Below, in pieces: positions 21,171-30,585 of a stretch of DNA of 64,000 bases; position 1 is the stretch's first letter; each line of letters opens with the position of its first letter. The DNA is from Medicago truncatula (Eukaryota > Streptophyta > Magnoliopsida > Fabales > Fabaceae): contig NC_053042.1 of NCBI RefSeq assembly GCF_003473485.1, forward strand, positions 36,732,762 through 36,796,761. The letters run 5' to 3'. The notes under the pieces are model-generated. The model made no database searches and was not told the DNA's origin. It saw nothing but the letters and a program-made list of their open reading frames with translations. The translations under genes were made by a program, and so were the position numbers.

Positions 21171-22557
21171 CTTTTTTTAATAATATATATGAGCAATTGA
21201 CAACAGATTAGAGTAGGGTTTCAACTTAGTTGGACACTATTCTTTTTTATGTCATTTTACTCTTGGCCTATAAAAAAAAAATAAAAATCCTTTTTCATCT
21301 TTGAGTTTTTGGCACTAAAATGATATTAAAGTACAAATTCATGTCAACAGAACAATTCCATGTCATCCTTTGCAATTGTTTGAAGAATGAGAATTGTTAA
21401 AGTGGCAAATTACGGTTGGAACTACCAGGTAGACACCATATTGAGTAACCACCAATTACCAATGTATATGTTAGAACATGATTGTCTCCACCACCACAAG
21501 GTGGTTCATTAAAAAAAGAAAATTCTTCATTATTCATTAATGAATAACAAACTTGACATAACACTAGCTAGCAATAACAAATGCTTGAAATTTTCCTGAA
21601 AATAAAAAGCTTTAACAAGTTAGCATTTCTTTAAAATTGTTCATGTAGTAGTTACTTTTTTTTTTAGTCATTGGGAGAGCGGAGCAACATATGACCAATC
21701 CAACATGTTTATAGGTCCAAGAGTTTCCAACCGCAACACTATCTTGTCTTTTTGAGTTCTTAAATACAATAGATATAGACCAATGCTACCTTGTTACTCC
21801 TAGTATATTGCCCTCCCATCTCCTAGTTTATGACTTTCTTAGTTAGCCTAGCAAGAAATTACTTTGTCATCATGTAGATGTGAAACTTAAACATCAAGTC
21901 ATATTTTAGAAATCTTATTAAAAACCACATATTTCATACTCCTTTTAATTAGAAGCAAGTGATATTTTCTATTGAATAATGTTGTTTGAACATCTATTTG
22001 CCTGACAACCAAATAGACAACCATGTTTTTACAAAGAAAAGTATGGATTGACATGAAAATCAAAGTAATATAAAAAGAAAATAAAAATATAATGTAAATA
22101 TGAAAGAGAAAGTTTCACAAAAATTATAGAAAATGGTTGTATAAATATCATTTTTCTTTCCTATTTCAGTCTTTTGAAGCTATATGCAGCAAAACTACAA
22201 CTACTTTTTTCTTTACCCTCACGTCTTACAAATGACTTTATTAGCATTTGTCGTAGAAAATTGCTTTAAATTTAAACATAACAATGCAAGTCAAGTATCA
22301 ATTGAAAATCACTGTTAGAAGGATATTTAGAAAAAGTTAAATATATCTAGTAAAAACAGCCAATTAAATTGAATAACCCTACATTCCTGTCTGAACTTGT
22401 ATTAATTAGCCAGGTACGATTCACATTTACAAGTCCTAACTTTTAAATTGTACAGTCGATACTTGACAATGACATGAAGTCAAATTATGTAACATTTGTC
22501 ATTTGATTTGTTGTGATGAATGGTGATAGAAGCACTATTTGGAAAGCACATTACCCA
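21171..22557. other. Intergenic, AT-rich
   Basis: No gene was recognised. A diverged member of the GATATTTGTACAAC MITE family may occupy about 21958-22160 (ends GTGATATTTTC and GGTTGTATAAATATCAT). Confidence 0.35.
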
Positions 22558-22567
22558 TTTTTGTGTC

Positions 22568-23450
22568 GAGTAAATAGTCAATTTCCCTCCTGATATTGTA
22601 AGTTTCATCAATTACCCCCCTGAAATTAATAAAACTTCAATTACTCCCCTGAAATTTTACAACGTTAGTCAATTTACCCCCTCCGTCAAATTTTTCTGTT
22701 AGTGAACATGACGTTTTGCAAATACCCCCTTGAAGTTTTGCACTTATGTGCAAAATGCCCCCCAAACTTAGAATTTATATTATTTTTTTCTTTCTTAAAA
22801 ACAAACAATTAATAGTTAAATATTAAAACTAACTATTAATTTTAGAATTTGGGAAAACTACATGCATATATACATCAAAATAGACTCCAAAATGGGGAAA
22901 AATATGTATTTTTTAAAGTGACAATAATGGGATGATTTGTGGATTAATATTGGGGGTTGTGTAGTTTAAATGGTTTTAGCAAATTGTTGAAGGAGTTGGA
23001 GGAGTTAAAAGACTAAGATGGTGAAAGAGAAAATATAAATTTAAATCTGATTATTAATTTGTTTATAAACCTCTAAAAATAATAATTTGTCTATTAGAAA
23101 TAACCATTATTGTCACTTTAGAAATACACATTTTTCCCTATTTTGATGTATATATGTATGTAGTTTTTCCAAACTCCAAAATTAATAGTTAGCTTTAATA
23201 TTTAACTATTAATTGTTTGTTTTTAAGAAAAAATAATATAAATTTTTAAGTTTGAGGGGCATTTTGCACATAAGTGCAAAACTTCAGGGGGTATTTGCAA
23301 AACGTCATGTTCACTAACAGAAAAGTTTGACGGAGGGAGTAAATTGACTAACGTTGTGAAATTTCAGGGGGATAATTGAAATTTTGTTAATCTCAGGAGG
23401 GTAATTGATGAAACTTACAATTTCAAGGAGGAAATTGACTATTTACTTTT
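22568..23450. mobile_element. Fold-back Mutator-like element, sister of the 5052-6099 element
   Basis: The ends are GAGTAAATAGTC and its inverse GACTATTTACT. A TTTTGTGTC direct repeat (9 bp, extendable to 10) lies on both sides (about 22559-22567 and 23451-23459). The arms pair for about 350 bp each (22568-22930 with 23107-23450), leaving a loop of only ~175 bp. They share the ATTACCCCCCTGAAATT, TTGCAAATACCCCC and GCACTTATGTGCAAAATGCC words with the element at 5052-6099, proving a common family. No coding sequence is present. Confidence 0.88.
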
Positions 23451-23459
23451 TTGTGTCCC

Positions 23460-24600
23460 CTCCTCTACATGTGAGTTATACCCTATTTCTTGTATCAATT
23501 AATCTTGCTCTGAACACTGCATGTGCTTTTTGGACATAGAAGATGAGCTGTTTTGCACCAAAAGTGGTCCTCCCTTGGCATATTATTATCCATTAATGAG
23601 AAAACTGGCAAATCTAATTTACTTCTCTCCTCGTGCATAAACAACCACTACAGTTAATGAAACACATTTTCAAATATCTTTGCAACCTTCAAATTTGACT
23701 TGAATTTAATATAACTAATACTACTATATGATTTGAATGGAATCCTACGCATCCTTACAAATCTTACTTAAATTGAGTCTCTTTGTTTTCAATATAGATT
23801 GATTGCTCTATACATGTTTTTACTTTTACTTTGACTCAAAAACAAAAATGTTCTAAAGATTCAAAGCTAACCTTCAAATCAAACATTTTCAATTCAAGAA
23901 AGTTAACGAGTTAAGGAACATTGAAAGAGTTTATAGCATCAGGTCCTAAGTTCAAATCCAGAAACTTACATATATAACCCTTAATTTCTTAACAAAATTG
24001 ATAAGTTCAGGTCTTCCAATCAAACACAGGCACCATGTTTGCCAATATTGATTTTTTTATGCTTTGTATGTCAATGGAATGAAAATTTCTACTCTCAAGC
24101 TTGAAATATAACAACTACCATAATTTTTTTAATGACAAATATTAATATGTTAACAATTTTCATTTTTCCTTTACCAATATATACACAAATTGTTACATGT
24201 ATGAATTTGTCGTGTTGAAAAACAGAACAGCAGAGTAGCACATGAACGATGTTCCCAATTTTCGAACGTTGAGCCTGTCACCCACACACTGAGATTCTTT
24301 GAATTGAATAATTAACAACAACTAATTATTATTAATATTATTATATTATATGCTTGAAACTTGAAATTTTATATATACAACTTAACAGAGAAAGCAACAG
24401 AATGCAAATAAAAAAAAGTAGTGGCAATCTAATTGAAACCCCAAAATTATTAAAAATAATAATCAAGGGAAAAAAGGGGGAAAAGCTTTAAATCCAGAAA
24501 ATAAATAGAAACTGAAACACACACAGGGTAACATAACATAAACCCTAGCGTGAAAAATAGGTAAAAAACTTTTCCCACAAGGCAAAGATACAACGTTAGA
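23460..24600. other. Intergenic; 3' flank of the small minus-strand gene
   Basis: AT-rich with no supported gene. A GTCCTAAGTTCAAATCC phrase near 23942 resembles a worn tRNA-like B box of a SINE, but no A box could be placed. Confidence 0.35.
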
Positions 24601-24629
24601 AACTATATCAAATCATTTTCAACATCATA

Positions 24630-24917
24630 TCATAACCTAAGTGGCACCAAAGGAGCATGTTCATGGCAGAAAGGAGCAGCGGGATGCTGCCAGTTTTTGA
24701 ACGTGACGATGACTTTCTCCGGCTCGGCGGTGACTCCTTGAGACGGTCTTGTATCCGGCAGTTGAGGTGGTGGAGAAGATGATAAGGGAGATAAGAGAGG
24801 GATGGCGACGTTCCATTGGATGGAGCGGTTGATTTGTAAGGAAGATGGAGCACGTTTTTGTAAACGGCTTGGTTTTTGAAGGGTGGTGGTGGTGGTGTTT
24901 CTGTTTGGATCTGCCAT
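24630..24917 (-). CDS. Small conserved plant protein of unknown function (95 aa)
   Basis: The single-exon frame MADPNRNTTTTTLQKPSRLQ contains KRAPSSLQINRSIQWNVAIP and LLSPL, an acidic/proline linker, and FKNWQHPAAPFCHEHAP near the C-terminus. From memory, the combination of a basic PSRLQKRAP start, WNVAIPLLSPL and a terminal WQHPAAPF motif recurs in short uncharacterised proteins of many flowering plants. That supports a real gene although no biochemical role is known. There is no signal peptide or membrane segment. An AT-rich TATATATAA stretch on the coding strand lies about 75-85 bases upstream (24993-25003). A longer overlapping frame at 24608-25033 in another phase is a shadow. Confidence 0.75.
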   Translation of the reverse strand: MADPNRNTTTTTLQKPSRLQKRAPSSLQINRSIQWNVAIPLLSPLSSSPPPQLPDTRPSQGVTAEPEKVIVTFKNWQHPAAPFCHEHAPLVPLRL

Positions 24918-25033
24918 ATATAAAAGAGAGAGATGATTAGGTTAAAGTTGAAAGAAATAAAGAAGATGAATGAAGAGTGGTTGATTGGTTTTATTATATA
25001 TATAAAAAAGTGGGGTGGGGGTGTGAGATGCAC

Positions 25034-26022
25034 ACGTTTGGATTCGGAAACAGAAAGAAAGGATCAAGTCAGGTCATCCACTTATTATTCAAACAAACAT
25101 GGATGGCTCCACCTATCTGTTTCTCTCTGTCTTACACCTCGACTTGCCTGCCTATTCTTCAAATCTTTTACAGTAAATCTATTCCAAACAAGTTATAATA
25201 ACTTCTAAAAGTGATTGTTTTATTTTTAAAATGTAATTTATATGTAAGAAACATAATTAATTTCAAGACAATTGTTATTTTTTTTAGAATTACTTATTTT
25301 TTTCTACAATATTCCAACTGTTTATTATCTCATTTCACATCATCGACTCTATAGATCTATAATAAATTTCAATCATCCTCTCTATAGATTTATAATAAAT
25401 ATTTAAGAATATTATTAACAAACAATAATTAATATTGCATTGAACATTGTAAATAATAAATAAATAAATAATTATTTTCTCTATGGAGTAACAAGTAATA
25501 AATAACGAATGCAATATATCTTACATACAATATATTTTTCTTTTTGTTATTTTGGTTTAGAATTAAAGATAGAACATGTTTAACGGAGTAGAGACCCTCT
25601 TCCATTCTTAAAAGTAATAGACATCTCCATTACAATAATCTTAATATACAAATTTTAATTAATGTCATCAATTTTAAAAATACATCTTCAAAATTTTAGA
25701 AATAAACACTACTCCCTCCATCCCATTTTAAATGACCTAATTTAAAAATATGTAATGACATATAATTTGTTTTGATCCTATTTTTCTACTAATATATAAA
25801 GACAAAATATAACATATAAGATGATGTTGGATTCTTCTCGATGAATATTTTCAAAATATCAAATTTTTCTATTAGATTTTTAAAGATATTTAAGTTCAAA
25901 ATTGTGTATTAACATACATGTCAGAGTCAACTAGGTCACGTAATATGTGACCGTTAGAGCATCATTTATTTTAGGAAAAGATGATATGTACTTTGTTTGG
26001 TGAGCCAAAGTCAAATATGATT
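25034..26022. other. Promoter side and intergenic DNA
   Basis: AT-rich. An isolated CTACTCCCTCCATCCC end of a Stowaway-like MITE is visible at about 25711, without a partner that I could place. Confidence 0.4.
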
Positions 26023-26025
26023 AGT

Positions 26026-26635
26026 AGGGATGACAATTGAACCTAGGCCCAATGAATACCTGCATAAAATACCCACAATGGGTAGGGTAAAACTCCGCTA
26101 TCATGGGTCTGGGGACGGGTCCAGGTAATACCCACGAATTTAAATGGATATAGGCACGGGTAAGGGTACTATACTGCCCAGCCCCGCAACCCCGCATATA
26201 CATATTTATTTAATATCATAAGTAATTTATTTTTCTTAGTGTATAATTAAATAATTTATTTAGCTATTTAAGCCTAAACTAAAACCTAAACCAGAAAATT
26301 GCTTAATACAATAACAACTCCATCTTGCCGGGGTACAATTTTTAAGAGATATTTTGGATGTTTTTAATTTGACTAAATACCACGATTCATATTATTTTAT
26401 GAGTTAATTTTAAAAGATGTAAACCATAGTTTTATTTCAATTGTGATATTTTTATTGTCTTTTCATAGTTAAAGTGCGGGTAATGAGTGCGGGTATGAGC
26501 ACTTAGGTACCCATAAAGTATGAGGAAGGGCACTAAAATTATTGCCCAAAAGGATACGGACACGGATAATTTTTACAAATATAAATATGGGGATGGACAT
26601 TGTAATACACTTATTAGGTACCCATTGTCATGCCT
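26026..26635. mobile_element. Probable hAT-like non-autonomous element
   Basis: The left AGGGATGACAATTG and right CATTGTCATGCCT are inverted ends. The subterminal regions hold repeated GGGTA/TACCC words (GGGTAAGGGTACT, GGTACCCATAAAG). Flanking GATTAGT and GATTGGT may be a worn target duplication. No transposase is present. Confidence 0.6.
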
Positions 26636-26639
26636 GATT

Positions 26640-28230
26640 GGTTTTGCAAGTGATCGTTATATTGCAAATTGTAGCAAAAAGTGGTCAAAGGTTGAATGAT
26701 TATAATAGTAGTATCATTTCTCTAATATTGTGTGATTAAGATATGAGGGACCCTATAGATAGCACAAAGTGGATCATGATGCGTCTTTCTTTGTCTTGTT
26801 TTGACGTTTTTCTATTATTTTCACGTAATAATCAAACTTACTGGGTCCTCCTTCTCCATCCATGCCTAGTCGGTTTTCTGTCACATTCACCATAACAAAT
26901 TCTTATGTTTGATTGCATTATATTATTTAAATTCTACCACCCATAATTAATATGTGACTCAAGTTTTTTTTATACTAATGTTTACGTGAATTTATGGTCA
27001 CAATTTTTTTTACTAATCCACCACTCACAAATCTCTTTGAATCCCACGACTCAGGTGTGGTTACGTGGTCAAGTATAAAACCAGCACTCACAATACCAAC
27101 GTGTGATCCAGATCGTTTGCAATTAAAATAAGGCTTACTATACATTTTCATACCTACAAGATTGACAAGATCTATTTTTATTTTTAAATGATGATTTATA
27201 TGATTTTACAATAGGCTTTGTCATTAACTATATGGAAGAATTTGATGCAACTATAATTGCTAAAAAATTACAAATGAAAACCAGAGAAAGATTAAAAAAA
27301 AAATTAGACGGTGGGAGTAGCCCAACAAAATCAGACATTGAACATAACACATGAACCATAGTCTACTCTTTTATTTTTATTTTTTTACAAGAACCTTAGT
27401 CTAATTTCCTCCCTTTAATTTTGAAAGTTACAGTAAAAATAAGGTAGCCTTTGAATACTTTTTAACTAAAAAACAATCAAACCTATAAAGTAGTATGATA
27501 ACCAAAATGCATAACATTTGACAGCTTAAGTTAGTACAACTGTAGGATGACCAATATGAAAGCAAAGTAGAATGAATAGTGGAAGCTGGGAACCCACCCA
27601 TACTCTTTTAGACAAAAACTATAAAGAGTAAGACTTTAACATTTTTTCGCAGTTCAATTTAGTTTTTTACAAAAAATAATATTCAAATTAATCTCTAACA
27701 TTTATATGCGAAAAACAAATTAATCATCCACTTATTACAACAGATGAGCTAGTTTGTCTCCCAATTTAAAAATTATTTTTTATCAGAAACTAAATTGGAT
27801 CGCGAGAAAAATCATGAAAAACTAAATTGAGTTTTCACTCGACTATAAACAAAAAGGAAATAATGGATGTATTCCTTCAAATTATGCTTCACTGTCCGAC
27901 AAAGATGAGAAAACCACATGGAGGATATTTGACCAATCTAAGTCAGTCTAGAATACTATGATGTCTGCTCCATAACAGTTGTTTCTTTAGTCTGATTTTT
28001 GAAAATTGCATTAGATGAAAGTTCTAGACAGTGCATTAGATGGAAGTAAATTAAAATAGTCTAGTACAACATTGTCTAACTTAGCCAGGTGCAATGCTTT
28101 ATTGTGCATGATAAAGGAAGTTGCTATAAATCAATCAATTAAGCAGCATATGAAGGAATGGTCGGAGTGAATTTATATAGGCTTCTTTGAAGTGAAGGTA
28201 AAATACTACTGAAAAGTGTACTCTATCACA
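26640..28230. other. Intergenic, AT-rich
   Basis: No gene recognised. The GTCTAGTACAACATTGTCTA region (27960-28080) contains short repeated words (GCATTAGATGRAAGT) suggestive of a small repeat. Confidence 0.4.
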
Positions 28231-28238
28231 TATTATAA

Positions 28239-28290
28239 GTCCCACATCGATAAGGTGGAGTGGAGGGAGTACAATTGCTTCATATAAATA
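28239..28290 (+). promoter_or_regulatory. Plant snRNA promoter: USE plus TATA box
   Basis: GTCCCACATCG (28239-28249) is a perfect plant upstream sequence element (consensus RTCCCACATCG). TATAAATA follows at 28283-28290, after 33 intervening bases. In plants a USE-TATA gap of about 33-34 bases marks RNA polymerase II snRNA genes (U1, U2, U4, U5 type). Polymerase III genes such as U6 have about 10 bases less. Confidence 0.88.
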
Positions 28291-28315
28291 CACTAGAGAG
28301 CTGGTAGAGCAAATT

Positions 28316-28438
28316 AAAAAGGGTCAGTTGGCTAAATATGCCACGCTCATCATGATGATGAGTGCTGTATGGCTATCAAGACATATGGCTGACATAATTT
28401 TTGTAAATCAATAGGGTTGGTTCGTTTAGCCGACCCTC
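28316..28438 (+). ncRNA. U11: Sm-class spliceosomal snRNA gene, probably U11
   Basis: The predicted RNA starts AAAAAGGG about 33 bases after the first T of the TATA box. GUCAGUU (28323-28329) can pair with GGCUGAC (28387-28393) to close a junction. Within it, GCUCAUC and GAUGAGU form a hairpin. The Sm site AAUUUUUG is at 28396-28403. A terminal hairpin GGGUUGG/CCGACCC (28414-28420 with 28430-28436) ends the RNA. A near-match to the plant snRNA 3' box (CA-N4-AGTTTTAA) follows. From memory, human U11 also begins AAAAAGGG, has a closing GCUUC/GAAGC stem, an AUCAAGA motif and AUAAUUUUUUGG; here AUCAAGA lies at 28375-28381 and AUAAUUUUUG before the last hairpin. U11 recognises U12-type 5' splice sites. 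snRNA class is near certain, U11 identity likely. Confidence 0.78.
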
Positions 28439-29280
28439 CATCTTAGTTTTAAAATTTTGTTTATCATAATTTTTAAATAAGTTTTTGGGTCTGCGACTAT
28501 TTTTAAATATTTCAGATTATGTGATTTAATAAGAGCAACAATTTAAATCTCTCTACTTTTTTAATAATACTCTACAAGAAAAAGTTGACTTTTTAGGTTC
28601 ATAGAATAATTAATGTATTTTATTGTTAATATAGACTAGATAATAAGGACCGGAGGGAGTAGCTTGTATGCTCACCACACCAGGAGTGTTTGATTCACGT
28701 GGGCAAGCAAGAAAGCATAAACAGTTTAAAAACCTATCACAAGTGAAATTCTTTTTTACCATCTAAACTCATCAGAAATAGAGTCAAGTCTTTTTTGCTT
28801 TACGAAAAAAAAAATCAATTTTGTGATGAAAAAGCAATTAAATCTCTTTGTTGAAATCCGTTAATTGATTTTGGGGTAAAAAGTGATTAAATTTTAAGTA
28901 GTTTTTATGAGCTTCATCATCAACAAAAATCCCAAATTGAAGGAAGTCCGGAAAAGAAATTCCAAAAATAAAAACTTCAATATTTTTTTATCATCATCCA
29001 ATGGGATTGGTCCCTTTGGGAATTTTTTTTTTTTTTGGAATTTTATTTTCAGTAAAAATTAATTAAAAAAAGGTAATTTGTTGATTTGAACTTGTCAAGT
29101 AAGCACTTTTTAACCGAGTTGGATTGAAAAGGATAACAATGCAAACATTTTATAATTTAGAAGATCAATTTGTTACAAAAATATTTAAAGGATTAATTAG
29201 TTACAAACATCTAATTTAAATAACCGCCGCTTGATGTATTTGGCTTAAAATTTATGGAAAAAAAATAATAATAATAAAAC
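28439..29280. other. Spacer between the U11 gene and the ARP9 exon copy
   Basis: AT-rich. A GGACCGGAGGGAGTAG end of a small MITE is at 28649. A matching GGACCGGAGTGGGGG at 30338 sits in the equivalent place of the right-hand duplicate. Confidence 0.5.
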
Positions 29281-29690
29281 TAATGAGTCAACATGTGAAT
29301 TTTCACAAATTGAATATTTCCACAATTAATCTTTCTAGTTTCAAGGTGCTTTTAGAGTACAGAAACTATAACTATAACTTTAAAAAAAAAAAAAAACTGT
29401 CTAAACTCATTTGAATTGACTTTATCATGTGACACACCAAACAAAGACAAGTAACAAAGGATTATGTAACTTTAATCCATTAATTTATAGGTGTTTCAAA
29501 CTTGATAATGTATCACAGACCTTCCAGAATTCATGTAATACATAGCTTGAGCTTGAAGATGATAAAAATCCTTGTATTTTAATTTATTTCCAATGTGAAC
29601 CCCAGTTTGAATTGAGTCCTACCGATTTATTAATGCATCCCTACCTAAATCAAGTACTCCAAGAATCTGCAAACACAATGTCTTCAAGAG
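29281..29690 (-). pseudogene. Decayed duplicate of the last ARP9 exon and its 3' flank
   Basis: Bases 29523-29666 match the final exon of ARP9 (30586-30729) at clearly homologous positions. After an intact acceptor (TTTGCAG) the reading is ILGVLDLGRDALINR, then an in-frame TAG where ARP9 has GAA (E). It continues QTGVHIGNKLKYKD and LQAQAMYYMNS without the normal stop. The 3' flank (29281-29520) also matches the ARP9 3' flank (CAACATGTGAATTTTCA and TTTATCATG-GACACACCAA words). No other ARP9 exons are present here. Confidence 0.88.
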
Positions 29691-29736
29691 GTTATGAATT
29701 ATCCGTAAAAAAAAAAAGAGGTTATGAATTAAGAAA

Positions 29737-29898
29737 GTCCCACATCGAATAGGTAAAGTAAAAAGAACGCCAAGTATTTCTTATAAATATAATAGGTAAG
29801 AATTTTGAATAATTAGATAGGGTGAGTTGGCTAATTATGCCACGCTCATCCTCGTTGGTGAGTGCTATATGGCTATCTAGACATATGGCTGATTATTC
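29737..29898 (+). pseudogene. Decayed second copy of the U11-like snRNA gene
   Basis: The USE GTCCCACATCG (29737-29747) and TATAAATA (29782-29789, 34 bases apart) are intact. The RNA part keeps GAGTTGGCTAA, ATGCCACGCTCATC, GTGAGTGCTATATGGCTATC and GACATATGGCTGA. The 5' end is AGATAGGG instead of AAAAAGGG, the Sm site is replaced by ATTATTCTCAC, and no terminal hairpin follows. The promoter may still fire, but the RNA could not form a normal Sm particle. Confidence 0.8.
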
Positions 29899-30585
29899 TC
29901 ACAAAAGTTAAAATATAAAAATAAAAAAAAATAAGGAAAAATAAAAATAAGATTAAAATAGAGAGGAAGTACAGGATTGGTGGGGCATGGACCTGACCGT
30001 AAATCACAGAAACAACCCTAAAGGGTATAAAGCAAAACTCCAAATACCAACTACCACGGACAGTTCGGCGCACCCACGCGTGGATGCGAAACCGAATTGC
30101 AAAAAACACATAGAGCTAGTGTTTAGAGCATCTAGATAGGCGTATGAATCATCTACCTACACAGAAACGATCCAAGTTCCAACAACTCCCTAAATATCAA
30201 ATATTTTTAGTAGAATAGTAATAAAGTTTATGGAACACAAATGAATTAATGTAACTTGAGAAAGTTACTCTGATTCCAATTATAAGAAAATAGTATAGAC
30301 CAGATGAGCCTAAAAAGTCTAAAATTTCTTATAATAAGGACCGGAGTGGGGGTATTAATTTATATTTTAAAATACATGAGCCAACATGTGAATTTTCAAA
30401 TATTTCCACAATCAATCTTTCCGGTTCCCAGGTGATTTTGATGTACATAAAATATAATCAACTACATAAAAAAAAAACTGTAAACTCGTTTGAATTTACT
30501 TTATCATGAGACACACCAAAACTTCAATCCATGAAATTAGTAGTAGTAGTAATAAATTTGAAACTTTAAGATGTATGACAAACCT
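29899..30585. other. ARP9 3' flank
   Basis: Contains a stretch of higher G+C (29985-30110) of unknown origin. The 30355-30585 part matches the duplicated flank at 29281-29520. Confidence 0.5.

Noticed and set aside
26021..26203. 60-codon frame near 26.1 kb
   Set aside because: Falls inside the hAT-like element and follows its GGGTA/TACCC repeats.
28321..28400. C/D-box snoRNA (AUGAUGA and CUGA words)
   Set aside because: The AUGAUGA is in a hairpin loop/stem and the full set of Sm site, USE and terminal hairpin fits an snRNA instead.
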